The notes below the pieces were generated by a model that did no database searches, was not told where the DNA came from, and was given only the letters and a program-made list of their open reading frames with translations. Positions 23,198 through 33,894 of a stretch of 64,000 bases of DNA are shown piece after piece (positions within the stretch are counted from its first letter, which is position 1; the number at the start of each line of letters is the position of its first letter). The position numbers and the translations under genes were made by a program. Where the stretch lies: assembly GCF_029369745.1 (NCBI RefSeq), contig NZ_CP120210.1:1984001-2048000 (forward strand), in the 5' to 3' direction. This DNA comes from Amycolatopsis sp. QT-25. GTDB lineage: Bacteria; Actinomycetota; Actinomycetes; Mycobacteriales; Pseudonocardiaceae.

Positions 23198-26100
23198 ATG
23201 AGCTCGACGGGAGTCTCGTCCCTGCCCGGAAAAGATGTCGGCACCGAGGAAGGCGCCCGGCGCCGGTCGGTGAACCCGGAGCAGATCCGGGACGACCTGA
23301 TCGACGCCGCCGCGGCATACGCCCCGGAGATCGGCGACTTGATCCGCTTGTACTACCGGCACATCCCCGCCGAAGAGATTCTCGGTGACGACCCGGTCGA
23401 CCTCGTCGGCGCCGTCCGCTCGCACCTCCAGCTGGCGAAGGACCGGATGCCCGGCCGTCCCGCGGTGCGGCTGCTGAACCCGACGGGGCCCGAAGACGGC
23501 TGGACGCGTGAGGCGACCGTCGTGCAGGTCGTCACGGACGACATGCCGTACCTGGTGGATTCCGTCGCGGCGGAGTTCGCGCGGGACGGGGTGCAGGTGC
23601 AGCGCATCGTGCACCCGATCGTCGTGGTGAGCCGGGATCTGACCGGCGAGCTGCTGGAGGTCCACCCGGACGCCGACCCGGCGGAGCCGCCGTCGAACTC
23701 GGCCGCCGAGTCGTGGATGTACATCGAGATCGACCTGGTCACGGATCCGAACCGGGCCCGCGAGCTGGACAATCGGCTGTCTTCGGTGCTGGGTGACGTC
23801 CGCGAGGTCGTCGAGGACACCGACAAGATGGCGGAGACGGCTCGCCGTCTCGCCGACGAGCTGGACGGGAATCCGCCGCAGCTGCCCACGCACGAGGTCG
23901 CGGAGGGTGCCCGGCTGCTGCGCTGGCTGGCCGACGGCCACTTCACCTTCCTCGGCTACCGCCGTTACGAACTGATCGACAATCCGCACCCGGACAGTGA
24001 CGAGCCCGCCCTGCGCGCGGTGCTGGCCACCGGGCTGGGTGTGCTGCGCCAGGACAGCCTGGCCGCGCGCAGCCTCACCGCCGGTCCCGACACGGCGGTG
24101 TCCGCGCTCGCGCCGACACTGCTGGTGCTGACCCAGGCGAGCGCGCCGTCCACGGTGCACCGCCCGGTCTACCCGTACTACGTCGGCGTGAAAACGTTCG
24201 ACGACAACGGCAAGGTCACCGGCGAACACCGCTTCCTCGGCATGTTCACCACCACCGCCCTGCACGAGAACGTGCTGGACATCCCGGTGGTCTGCAACCG
24301 GGTCCGCGAGGTCATCCACCGCGCGGGTTTCCCGATGGAGTCCTTCTCCGGCCAGCGGATGCTCGAGGTGCTGCAGAACTGGCCGCGCGCGGACCTGTTC
24401 TCGGCCGACACCGACTCGCTGTACTCGACGACGACCGGCGCGATCACGCTGTCGGATCGCCGACGACTGCGGCTGTTCCTGCGCCGTGACCCGTACGGCC
24501 GTTTCTACTCGTGCCTCGTGTACCTCCCGCGTGACCGCTACACGACCCGTTCGCGGCTCGCGATGCAGGAGGTCCTGCTCGAAGAACTCGAAGGCGCGCA
24601 ACTGGAATACAGCGCGCGCATCGGCGAGACCGTGCTCGCGCAGGTGCACTTCATCGTGCACACCGATCCGTCGCAGCGGTCCGAACCGGACACCCTGCGC
24701 ATCCAGGAACGGCTCAACGAAGCCGTGCGCGGCTGGGACGACCGGATGGTCGAGGCGATCCTCGCCGAGCGCCGCGAGCGCGCCGGTGACAGCGGAGTCG
24801 CGATCGGCCTGCTGGTCGAGGAGTCCGCGGGCGAACAGGGGCAGCGGTTCGCCGCGGTGTTCCCCGAGGGCTACAAGGAGGACTTCACCGCGCTCGAAGC
24901 GCTCGCGGACCTCCGTGCCCTGGAGTCGCTGACCGACGAGGGCGACCTGTCGATGTCGTTCTACCTGCCGTCCGACGCAGAGGCGGGGGAGCGGCGCTTC
25001 AAGCTGTACCTGCGCGGCGAGGGGGTCACCCTCTCCCAGGTGCTCCCCGTCCTGCAGCGAATGGGCGTCGAGGTCGTCGACGAACGTCCGTACGAACTGC
25101 GCCGCGAGGACGGTGGCCGGTCGTGGATCTACGACTTCGGCCTGCTGATCGACCCGCAGGTCCTCGACCACGCCGACCACGACCTCCGCAGCCGCTTCCA
25201 GGACGCCTTCCACGCCGCTTGGCGCGGGGACTGCGAGGTCGACGGCTTCAACGGCCTCGTCCTGCGCGCCGGGCTCACCTGGCGCCAGGCGGCCATCCTG
25301 CGGGCCTATTCGCGGTACCTGCGCCAGACGAAGATCCCGTTCTCGCAGGAATACATCGAGAACACCGTCCTCGCGCACACCGACATCGCCACCGCGCTGG
25401 TGCGGCTGTTCGAGACCCGCTTCGACCTCTCTCTCGGCGAGGAGGCCCGCGCGTCGCAGGCCGAGCAGCTGACCGCCGAGATCGGCATGCTGGTCGACGA
25501 GGTGACCAGCCTCGACGAGGACCGGATCCTGCGACGCCTGATGGCGGTCATCCTCGCCACGCTGCGCACGAACTACCACGTCACCGACGCCGAGGGGAAC
25601 TCCCGCCAGTACCTGGCGCTCAAGCTCGACCCGAGCGCGGTGCCCGAGCTGCCCGAGCCGCGGCCGAAGTACGAGATCTTCGTGTACTCGCCCCGGATCG
25701 AGGGTGTGCACCTGCGTTTCGGTGACGTCGCGCGCGGTGGTCTGCGGTGGTCCGACCGCCGGGAGGACTTCCGCACGGAGATCCTCGGCCTGGTCAAGGC
25801 GCAGGCGGTCAAGAACGCGGTCATCGTGCCTGTCGGCGCGAAAGGCGGCTTCGTCGTGAAGCGCCCGCCGGCCGCGACCGGGGACCCGAGCCTCGACCGT
25901 GACGCTCAGCTGAACGAAGGCATCGCCTGCTACCGGATGTTCATCTCCGGCCTGCTCGACGTGACCGACAACCGCGTCGAGGGCAAGACCGTTCCGGCGC
26001 CGGGTGTGGTCCGCCACGACGGCGACGACAGCTACCTCGTGGTCGCGGCCGACAAGGGCACCGCCAAGTTCTCCGACATCGCGAACGAGGTCTCGGCGAA

Positions 26101-28171
26101 TTACGGGTTCTGGCTGGGTGACGCCTTCGCTTCCGGTGGCTCGGTCGGCTACGACCACAAGGCCATGGGCATCACCGCGAAGGGTGCTTGGGAAAGCGTC
26201 AAGCGCAACTTCCGCGAGCTGGGCAAGGACACCCAGACCGAGGACTTCACCGTCGTCGGCATCGGCGACATGATGGGTGACGTCTTCGGCAACGGCATGC
26301 TCCTCTCGGAGCACATCCGGCTCGTGGCCGCCTTCAACCACCTGCACATCTTCCTCGACCCGAACCCGGATTCGGCGACCTCGTTCGCCGAGCGGCGCAG
26401 GCTGTTCGACCTGCCGCGCTCGTCGTGGGAGGACTACGACCGCTCGCTGATCAGCGAGGGCGGCGGGATCTACTCGCGGTCGGCGAAGACGATCCCGATC
26501 AGCCCGCAGGTCCGCGAGGCGCTCGGCCTCGGCGAGGACGTGACGAAGCTGGCGCCGAGCGACCTGATGCAGGCGATCCTGCTGGCTCCGGTCGAACTGC
26601 TGTGGAACGGCGGCATCGGCACCTACGTCAAGGCCGAGAACGAGACCCACGCCGACGCGGGCGACAAGGCCAACGACGCCGTGCGCGTCAACGGGAACCA
26701 GCTCCGCGTCAAGGTCGTCGGCGAGGGCGGGAACCTGGGGCTGACCCAGCTCGGCCGGATCGAGTTCGCCCGCGCGGGCGGCAAGATCAACACCGACGCC
26801 CTCGACAACTCCGCCGGTGTCGACTGCTCCGACCACGAGGTCAACATCAAGATCCTGCTGGACCACCTGGTCTCGACCGGATCGCTCGGTGCCGAGCAGC
26901 GCAACGAACTGCTGGAGCAGATGACCGACGAGGTCGGCGAGCTGGTGCTGGCCGACAACTACCGGCAGAACGCCGTGCTGGGTGTCAGCCGTGCGCACGC
27001 CGGCCCGATGGTCTCGGTGCACCAGCGGCTCGTCGCGGCGCTGGTCGCGAAGGGCGCCTTCGACCGCAAGCTCGAAGCCTTGCCGAGTTCGGCGGAGTTC
27101 CGCGCGCTGGAGAAGGCGGGTGAGGGCCTCACCTCGCCGGAGCTGGCGACGCTGCTCGCGCACGTCAAACTCGACCTCAAGAACGAGCTGCTGGCGAGCG
27201 AACTGCCGGACTCCGAGGTGTTCTCGCGCCGTCTGCCCGAGTACTTCCCGAAGCCGCTTCGGGAACGCTTCGGCGACGCGATCTTCCAGCACCCGCTGAA
27301 ACGCGAGATCATCACGACGATGGTGGCCAACGAGGTCGTCGACGGCGCCGGGATCTCGTACGTCTTCCGCCTGATGGAGGAGATGAACGCGACCGCGACC
27401 GACGCCGTTCGCGCGTACGCCGTGGTCACCCACGTGTACGACCTGCCCTCGCTGTGGGCCCAGATCGACGCGCTGGACAACGTCGTGCCGACCGAGGTCG
27501 CGGACGAGATGATGCTGGAGACCCGCAGGCTGCTCGACCGGGCCGCCCGCTGGTTCCTCACCAACCGGCCGCAGCCGCTGGCCCCGCTCGCCGAGATCAA
27601 CCGGTTCGGCCGGGTCGTGGGCGAGCTGGCTCCGCGGGCGCATGAGCTGCTTCGCGGTGTCGAGTGCGCTTCGGTGGACGCGAACAGCCAGCGGCTGGTC
27701 GAGAAGGGCGTCCCGGCGGAGCTGGCGGAGCGGGTCGCGCTCCTGCTGCACACCTTCGGCCTGCTCGACGTCACCGACGTCGCGGAGCTGGCCGAGCAGC
27801 AGGCGGGGATCGACGCGGTGCACACCTCGGCGGAGACCGCGGGCCTGTACTACGCGCTCTCCGACCACCTCGGCATCGACAAGATGCTGACGTCGATCAG
27901 CGGTCTCGAACGCGGCAACCGCTGGCACGCGCTCGCGCGGCTGGCGCTGCGGGACGACGTGTACGGTTCCCTGCGGACGATCACGCTGGACGCGTTGCGG
28001 CACAGTGACGCGGGCACCGACCCGGACGAGAAGATCGCGCACTGGGAGAAGACGAACGCTTCGCGGTTGCAGCGGGCCCGCGTCGCGCTGGACGAGATCA
28101 GCCAGTTCGGCAAACTCGACCTGGCGACGCTGTCGGTAGCGGCGAGGCAGATCCGGAGCACGGTGAGGTAG
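23198..28171 (+). CDS. gdh: NAD-specific glutamate dehydrogenase, large (180 kDa) class
   Basis: A 1657-residue enzyme that oxidatively deaminates glutamate to 2-oxoglutarate with NAD. The length matches the large-class GDH of Streptomyces and mycobacteria. A long N-terminal regulatory part with ACT-like segments (TDDMPYLVDSVAAEF) precedes the catalytic core at about residues 840-1250. The core shows GDVARGGLRWSDRREDF, the substrate-lysine region VPVGAKGGFVVK, and the nucleotide-binding region GEGGNLGLTQLGRIEFA. I chose the ATG at 23198, preceded by GGAGAG; an in-frame ATG 99 nt upstream has no support. The stop overlaps the next start by 1 nt. In mycobacteria the homologue (Rv2476c) is reported to be inhibited by GarA. 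Confidence 0.95.
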   Translation: MSSTGVSSLPGKDVGTEEGARRRSVNPEQIRDDLIDAAAAYAPEIGDLIRLYYRHIPAEEILGDDPVDLVGAVRSHLQLAKDRMPGRPAVRLLNPTGPEDGWTREATVVQVVTDDMPYLVDSVAAEFARDGVQVQRIVHPIVVVSRDLTGELLEVHPDADPAEPPSNSAAESWMYIEIDLVTDPNRARELDNRLSSVLGDVREVVEDTDKMAETARRLADELDGNPPQLPTHEVAEGARLLRWLADGHFTFLGYRRYELIDNPHPDSDEPALRAVLATGLGVLRQDSLAARSLTAGPDTAVSALAPTLLVLTQASAPSTVHRPVYPYYVGVKTFDDNGKVTGEHRFLGMFTTTALHENVLDIPVVCNRVREVIHRAGFPMESFSGQRMLEVLQNWPRADLFSADTDSLYSTTTGAITLSDRRRLRLFLRRDPYGRFYSCLVYLPRDRYTTRSRLAMQEVLLEELEGAQLEYSARIGETVLAQVHFIVHTDPSQRSEPDTLRIQERLNEAVRGWDDRMVEAILAERRERAGDSGVAIGLLVEESAGEQGQRFAAVFPEGYKEDFTALEALADLRALESLTDEGDLSMSFYLPSDAEAGERRFKLYLRGEGVTLSQVLPVLQRMGVEVVDERPYELRREDGGRSWIYDFGLLIDPQVLDHADHDLRSRFQDAFHAAWRGDCEVDGFNGLVLRAGLTWRQAAILRAYSRYLRQTKIPFSQEYIENTVLAHTDIATALVRLFETRFDLSLGEEARASQAEQLTAEIGMLVDEVTSLDEDRILRRLMAVILATLRTNYHVTDAEGNSRQYLALKLDPSAVPELPEPRPKYEIFVYSPRIEGVHLRFGDVARGGLRWSDRREDFRTEILGLVKAQAVKNAVIVPVGAKGGFVVKRPPAATGDPSLDRDAQLNEGIACYRMFISGLLDVTDNRVEGKTVPAPGVVRHDGDDSYLVVAADKGTAKFSDIANEVSANYGFWLGDAFASGGSVGYDHKAMGITAKGAWESVKRNFRELGKDTQTEDFTVVGIGDMMGDVFGNGMLLSEHIRLVAAFNHLHIFLDPNPDSATSFAERRRLFDLPRSSWEDYDRSLISEGGGIYSRSAKTIPISPQVREALGLGEDVTKLAPSDLMQAILLAPVELLWNGGIGTYVKAENETHADAGDKANDAVRVNGNQLRVKVVGEGGNLGLTQLGRIEFARAGGKINTDALDNSAGVDCSDHEVNIKILLDHLVSTGSLGAEQRNELLEQMTDEVGELVLADNYRQNAVLGVSRAHAGPMVSVHQRLVAALVAKGAFDRKLEALPSSAEFRALEKAGEGLTSPELATLLAHVKLDLKNELLASELPDSEVFSRRLPEYFPKPLRERFGDAIFQHPLKREIITTMVANEVVDGAGISYVFRLMEEMNATATDAVRAYAVVTHVYDLPSLWAQIDALDNVVPTEVADEMMLETRRLLDRAARWFLTNRPQPLAPLAEINRFGRVVGELAPRAHELLRGVECASVDANSQRLVEKGVPAELAERVALLLHTFGLLDVTDVAELAEQQAGIDAVHTSAETAGLYYALSDHLGIDKMLTSISGLERGNRWHALARLALRDDVYGSLRTITLDALRHSDAGTDPDEKIAHWEKTNASRLQRARVALDEISQFGKLDLATLSVAARQIRSTVR

Positions 28172-28590
28172 TGGGCTACATTTCCCTGATCCGGCCGCGC
28201 TGGTCGGATATGGACGTCTACGGGCACGTCAACCACGCGAATCTGGTGACCCTGCTCGAAGAGGCACGCATTCCCCTGCTGTTCGGGGACGCCGTCCGGG
28301 CCGGGCTCACCGAACTGCCCAAGGGCATCGTGGTGGTGAAGCTGGCCGTCCATTACCGTTCGCCGATCGTGGTGTCCGATCAGGACATCCGGGTGGAGAT
28401 CTCGTTGAAGGACTTGAAGCACGCCAGCTTCACTCTCGGCTATCAAGTGCACGCCGGGCCCGCCGAGTCCGACAAGGTCGCGGTCACCGCGGAGACGGTG
28501 CTCGCGCCGTACGACACCGGGTCGGAACGGCCGCGGCGGCTGACCGAGGACGAACGCGCCTTCCTGGAGAAGGGGTTCACGGATGCCTGA
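28171..28590 (+). CDS. Hotdog-fold acyl-CoA thioesterase
   Basis: A 139-residue member of the 4-hydroxybenzoyl-CoA thioesterase family. The catalytic-type signature RWSDMDVYGHVNHANLVTLLEEAR is present (Asp in the SDMD stretch and the GHVNH turn), followed by VVVKLAVHYRSPIVVSDQ, the usual central strand. It starts on a GTG sharing one base with the gdh stop and overlaps the next gene by 8 nt. It is the positional equivalent of Rv2475c. Substrate unknown. Confidence 0.9.
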   Translation: MGYISLIRPRWSDMDVYGHVNHANLVTLLEEARIPLLFGDAVRAGLTELPKGIVVVKLAVHYRSPIVVSDQDIRVEISLKDLKHASFTLGYQVHAGPAESDKVAVTAETVLAPYDTGSERPRRLTEDERAFLEKGFTDA

Positions 28591-29218
28591 GCTCGTCATC
28601 CCGGACGCGGGCGACCGCGAAACGCTCGGCGCGTTCGTCGCCAGGGCGGTCCGGCTCGACCAGAACACGCTGGTACGGCTTCGTCAGCGCGGTGACGGCG
28701 TCGTCGAGGCGTGGAGCACCACCCCGTTCGAGGTCCTCGCCACCAGGGCGGTCGCCGGCGACATCACGCCGTCGGACGTCACCGTGTCGGGGAACGAGCT
28801 GCTCGCCGCGCTGACCGTCGCCGGCGGCGAGCGGATGGATCCGGGCCCGGCCCGTGATCTGATGTGGCATTCCGAACTGCCCGCATCGGGACGCTGGCAG
28901 CTGGTGGACGAACTGCCGGCGACGGTGATTTCGGAGCTGGCCGATCGCGGGGTCACCCTGGCCCGCGACAACGTCGGCCCGCACGGCAACCCGCCCGCCT
29001 CGCTGATGGACCAGGCGGTGCTCACCGTTTCGGGCAACGAGCTGGAGATCAAGGTCCAGATGCGGTGCCTGTTCGCGTTGTCGGGGATGGGTTTCGTCGA
29101 CTCGTCGATCGACGGCGACGTCGTCCGGGTGACCGCGACGGATTCGTGGATGCGTATCGACGCCCGGTACGGCGCGGTCCTCAAGCGCCGTCACGCGCTG
29201 CTGCCGCTGCTGTTCTGA
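28583..29218 (+). CDS. Conserved hypothetical protein (Rv2474c-like position)
   Basis: A 211-residue soluble protein with no motif I recognise. It is rich in charged and small residues, with no signal peptide or membrane helix. Conserved-looking stretches include RAVRLDQNTLVRLRQ, FEVLATRAVAG and the C-terminal RYGAVLKRRHALLPLLF. It overlaps the thioesterase gene by 8 nt and is third in a gdh-thioesterase-hypothetical unit that is also seen in mycobacteria. The constant linkage suggests a shared process, not identified. Confidence 0.8.
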   Translation: MPELVIPDAGDRETLGAFVARAVRLDQNTLVRLRQRGDGVVEAWSTTPFEVLATRAVAGDITPSDVTVSGNELLAALTVAGGERMDPGPARDLMWHSELPASGRWQLVDELPATVISELADRGVTLARDNVGPHGNPPASLMDQAVLTVSGNELEIKVQMRCLFALSGMGFVDSSIDGDVVRVTATDSWMRIDARYGAVLKRRHALLPLLF

Positions 29219-29281
29219 CGGCTTTCTTACCGCCTGACACCGCGGGTGGCCTCCGAGCGCCCGCGGTGTCAGGCTGTCTCC

Positions 29282-29590
29282 ATGACCGACAAGAACGCCG
29301 GCAAGGACGGGGAAGACCCCACCGCGGACTTCCTCGCCGAGGTCCGGCCGGAGGAGACTCCGTGGCGCACCGAGCGCCCGCCGGGTGAGGAGGCGCCGGA
29401 ACGCGCCGAACGCCCGGAGAAATGGAGCCGGGCCAGATCCGCCGGACGGGCCGCGGCGAAGGCGGCGCCCTACGTCCAGGCGGCCGCGCTGGCGACCTGG
29501 ATCGTCTCGGGCGACTCCGGCGACTCCGGCGACTCCGGAGACTCGGGCGACTCCGGCTTCGGCGACATGGGCTCCTCCGGCGACGCCTGA
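29282..29590 (+). CDS. Small hypothetical protein with GDS-repeat tail
   Basis: A 102-residue protein. The acidic N-terminal half (DKNAGKDGEDPTADFLAEV) is followed by a short Ala-rich helix (AAKAAPYVQAAALATWIV). The tail has five GDS triplets from a 9-bp tandem repeat near 29511-29556 and ends GFGDMGSSGDA. No family recognised. The ATG at 29282 has no strong ribosome binding site, so the start is uncertain. A long hairpin follows 6 nt after the stop. Confidence 0.6.
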   Translation: MTDKNAGKDGEDPTADFLAEVRPEETPWRTERPPGEEAPERAERPEKWSRARSAGRAAAKAAPYVQAAALATWIVSGDSGDSGDSGDSGDSGFGDMGSSGDA

Positions 29591-29596
29591 CCCCTT

Positions 29597-29661
29597 CGCA
29601 ATTCGGCACCTGCTTGCGATAGTTCGCATAGCGAATTATCGCAAGCAGGTGCCGAATTGCG
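29597..29661. terminator. 65-bp palindrome, bidirectional terminator candidate
   Basis: Two 31-nt arms with a single mismatch and a 3-nt loop; the left arm begins CGCAATTCGGCACCTGCTTG. It fills the 79-bp gap between convergent genes. It is lower in GC than its surroundings and unlike the ATGAAG-type palindromes elsewhere in the window. Confidence 0.75.
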
Positions 29662-29669
29662 TTGTTCGT

Positions 29670-30311
29670 TCAGAGCTTCGAGCGCAGAGTCTTCATGCGC
29701 TCGATCTCGGCGGTCTGGCCGGTGACGACCTCCTGCGCCATTTCCTGCGCCTTGATCTCCACGCCCTTCCCGAGTTGGGTTTCGGCCATGGTCAGCGCAC
29801 CCTGGTGATGCGCGATCATCAGGTCGAGGAACAGCTTCTCGAACGCCACCCCGTTCGCCGCGCGCAGATCCGCCAGCTGGGCCTCGGTCGCCATACCCGG
29901 CATGAGCGCGTGCTCGTGCCCTCCACCGTGGCCGGCGTGCCCCTCACCCGGAACCGGCTTGCCGCGATCGGCCAGCCAGGTCTTCATCATCGCGACCTCG
30001 CCGTCCTGCGCGACCGAGATCCGGCCCGCGATGGCCCGGATCTGCTCGTTCGCCGTCTTGCCCGGCACCAGATCGGTCATCACCTTCGCCTGCCGATGGT
30101 GGGGCACCATCATCGTCATGTACTCGACGTCGGCGTCGTTGGGCTGATCGCGGTTCACCGGGCCGGGAGCAGCGGTACCCGCCTGCTCGCCGGGCCTCCC
30201 GGGCACGATCACCGGAGCACTTTGGGCCGTTTGCGCCGGAGTTTCGTCGCCAGTGCAGCCCGAGACCACGAAAACGGCAGCGAGCAATGCCGATGTCAAA
30301 CTTTTTCTCAT
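29670..30311 (-). CDS. DUF305 family lipoprotein, His-rich
   Basis: A 213-residue exported lipoprotein with lipobox VVSGC. The DUF305 domain shows the paired-His motifs VEYMTMMVPHHRQAKVM and LFLDLMIAHHQGALTM that define this ferritin-like four-helix family. A His/Gly-rich loop sits between them (GHAGHGGGHEH), which suggests metal binding, most likely copper. Molecular function is not established for the family to my knowledge. It is divergent from a secreted LVIVD-repeat protein, so the two may share a promoter region and role. Confidence 0.85.
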   Translation of the reverse strand: MRKSLTSALLAAVFVVSGCTGDETPAQTAQSAPVIVPGRPGEQAGTAAPGPVNRDQPNDADVEYMTMMVPHHRQAKVMTDLVPGKTANEQIRAIAGRISVAQDGEVAMMKTWLADRGKPVPGEGHAGHGGGHEHALMPGMATEAQLADLRAANGVAFEKLFLDLMIAHHQGALTMAETQLGKGVEIKAQEMAQEVVTGQTAEIERMKTLRSKL

Positions 30312-30398
30312 CCCGGGAGAACCTCCGTTGGTCGGTACCTACTGAGCCTAAATAAGGAATAAGGTGCGCGTAAAGCTGGGTGGAAGGAGAGCCATATC

Positions 30399-31850
<1,452 letters not shown>

Positions 31851-31859
31851 TCCCGTAGC

Positions 31860-31916
31860 GCGCTATGAAGGACTCCTTCCTCGCAAAATTTGCAAGGAAG
31901 GAGTCCTTCATAGCGC
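31860..31916. terminator. ATGAAG-type palindrome between convergent genes
   Basis: A 57-nt near-perfect inverted repeat; the left arm starts GCGCTATGAAGGACTCC and the right arm is its complement with one mismatch. It fills the gap between the LVIVD gene and aglA. Same family as 37377-37435 and 43804-43858. Location fits a bidirectional terminator. Confidence 0.75.
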
Positions 31917-31926
31917 TTGGGGCCGC

Positions 31927-33480
31927 TCAGACGAGCCAGGCGGCGGCGTCCGGCGGCAGTTTCCCGTTCACCAGCGGAACGCTCGACAGCAGCACCTCAC
32001 CGGGCGGCAGCGCGATCGGGCTCGCCGAGGTGTTCAGCGCGCAGACCAGCCCACCGCCGCGCCGCCGGAACGCGAAACATCCCGCGGGCGCGCCGTACCA
32101 CTCGAGATCGTCCCCGCTGAAGGCCTGGTGCGCTTTGCGGATCTCGATCGCCCGCCGGTACAGCGACAGTGTCGAGGCCGGATCCTCCAGTTGCGCTTCC
32201 ACCGTCACCGACGCCCACGATGCGGGCATCGGCAGCCACGTGCGCGGATTGCGCGAGAACCCGAACGGCGGCAGGTCGCCTTCCCACGGCAGCGGCACCC
32301 GTGCCGCGTCGCGGCCGAACTCGGCGCCGGAGATCTTGGCGCGCGGGTCCGTGAGCGCTTCCGGCGGGAGGTCGACGTTGCCGAGTCCCAGTTCCTCACC
32401 GTTGTACAGATAGATCGCGCCGGGCAGCGCGAGTTCGACGAGCGCCATCGCCCGCGCGCGCCGGACGCCGCGTTCACCGCCACCGTAGCGGCTGACCTGC
32501 CGCCAGACGTCGTGGTTGCTCAACGTCCAGGTGGCGGGAGCCCCGGTCGACTTCGGCACCGCCAGGGACCGCTCGATGGCCGTCCGCAGCGCGTCCGCGT
32601 CGAACTGCGTGAGCACGAGCCGGAAGTTGAACGCCAGATGCAGTTCGTCGGGCCGCAGGTAGCGCGCGAGGCGCTCCTCGTCGGTCACCCAGATCTCGCC
32701 GACGGCCATCGTGCCCGGGTACTCGTCGAGCACCTTGCGGATCATCCGGTGGATTCCGTGGACGCGGTCGTCGTCGAACCTCGGGTCGGGGAACTCGCTC
32801 GGCCCGAGCGCGTTCACCCGCGGGTCCATGTCCGGCAGGCCCGGCGGTTTCGCCATGCCGTGCGCGACGTCGATGCGGAAACCGTCGACCCCGTGGTCCA
32901 GCCAGAACCGCAGGGTCCGCGCCAGATCGGCCGCGACCTCGGGGTTGGCCCAGTTCAAGTCCGGTTGCTGCGGGGAGAACAGGTGCAGGTACCACTGGCC
33001 GTCCGGGACCCGCGTCCACGCCGGGCCGCCGAACGCGCTGCCCCAGTTGTTCGGCGGCTGGTCGCCGCGGGGGCCCAGCCCGTCACGGAAGAGGTAGCGA
33101 TCCCGTTCCGGGCTGCCCGGCGGTGCCGCCATCGCCGATTTGAACCAGGCGTGGGTGTTGCTGGTGTGGTTGGGGACGACGTCGACGGTGACCTTGATGC
33201 CGCGTTTGTGCGCCTCGGTCAGCAGGACGTCGAAGTCGCCGAGCGTGCCGAACATCGGGTCGACGTCGCGCGGGTCCGCGATGTCGTAGCCGTGGTCGGC
33301 CATGGGGGAGCGGTAGAACGGCGTCAGCCACAACGCGTCGACCCCGAGCAGCTCCAGGTACCCGAGCTTGCCGCGGATGCCTTCGAGGTCACCGACGCCG
33401 TCCCCGTCCGAATCGGCGAACGAGCGCACGTAGACCTGGTAGAAGACCGCCTGTTCCCACCAAGCCGCGCCCGTCGCCAT
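31927..33480 (-). CDS. aglA: GH13 alpha-glucosidase
   Basis: A 517-residue glycoside hydrolase family 13 enzyme of the oligo-1,6/alpha-glucosidase branch. Visible motifs: YQVYVRSFADSDGDGVGDL (calcium-type loop), VTVDVVPNHTS, GFRIDVAHGMA with the nucleophile Asp, AVGEIWV with the acid/base Glu, and TLSNHDV with the transition-state Asp. No signal peptide, so probably cytoplasmic, acting on maltooligosaccharides or trehalose-derived sugars. The ATG shares one base with the glbO stop, so it is coupled to glbO, the same pair as in M. tuberculosis (Rv2471/Rv2470). Confidence 0.93.
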   Translation of the reverse strand: MATGAAWWEQAVFYQVYVRSFADSDGDGVGDLEGIRGKLGYLELLGVDALWLTPFYRSPMADHGYDIADPRDVDPMFGTLGDFDVLLTEAHKRGIKVTVDVVPNHTSNTHAWFKSAMAAPPGSPERDRYLFRDGLGPRGDQPPNNWGSAFGGPAWTRVPDGQWYLHLFSPQQPDLNWANPEVAADLARTLRFWLDHGVDGFRIDVAHGMAKPPGLPDMDPRVNALGPSEFPDPRFDDDRVHGIHRMIRKVLDEYPGTMAVGEIWVTDEERLARYLRPDELHLAFNFRLVLTQFDADALRTAIERSLAVPKSTGAPATWTLSNHDVWRQVSRYGGGERGVRRARAMALVELALPGAIYLYNGEELGLGNVDLPPEALTDPRAKISGAEFGRDAARVPLPWEGDLPPFGFSRNPRTWLPMPASWASVTVEAQLEDPASTLSLYRRAIEIRKAHQAFSGDDLEWYGAPAGCFAFRRRGGGLVCALNTSASPIALPPGEVLLSSVPLVNGKLPPDAAAWLV

Positions 33481-33875
33481 CACACGAAGCTGTTCATCAT
33501 GCTGTTGGCGGCCATCTCGAGATACGCCCACAGCTGTGAGCGGTAGGGCTCCTCGATGTTCTCCTCGTCGACCGCGATCTTGATGCAGCGCAGCCAGGCG
33601 TCACGTTCGATCGGGCCGATCTTGAACGGGGCGTGCCGCATCCGCAGCCGAGGGTGACCGCGCTGCTCCGAGTAGGTGTGCGGGCCGCCCCAGTACTGCA
33701 TGAGGAACAGCCGGAAACGCTCCTCGGCCGGGCCGAGGTCCTCCTCCGGATACAGCGGGCGAAGTACCTCGTCGACCGCGACTTCGGCGTAGAACCGCGC
33801 GATGATCCGGGTGAAGACGGGTTCACCGCCGATGGCTTCGTACACGGTGGTGGGGTCAGGTTCGGTCACGGACAC
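33480..33875 (-). CDS. glbO: Group II truncated haemoglobin GlbO
   Basis: A 131-residue 2/2 globin. Features of group II: Tyr B10 in [13 protein letters not shown], Tyr CD1 in [17 protein letters not shown], Trp G8 in RDAWLRCI, and the proximal-His region [11 protein letters not shown]. GlbO binds O2 tightly and is linked to respiration or redox stress in mycobacteria. It is directly upstream of aglA on the minus strand with stop and start sharing one base. Confidence 0.95.
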   Translation of the reverse strand: MSVTEPDPTTVYEAIGGEPVFTRIIARFYAEVAVDEVLRPLYPEEDLGPAEERFRLFLMQYWGGPHTYSEQRGHPRLRMRHAPFKIGPIERDAWLRCIKIAVDEENIEEPYRSQLWAYLEMAANSMMNSFV

Positions 33876-33894
33876 AACTCCATTCTGCCCTTGC

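Noticed and set aside
23195..28042. A 1615-codon open frame on the minus strand opposite gdh
   Set aside because: It mirrors the glutamate dehydrogenase gene in a GC-rich frame, has no recognisable domain and is rich in Arg/Val/Asp/Gly as expected of an antisense shadow.
29511..29661. Possible riboswitch or ncRNA in the hairpin region after the 102-aa gene
   Set aside because: The structure is a simple near-perfect palindrome in a convergent gap; nothing beyond a terminator-like hairpin is visible.
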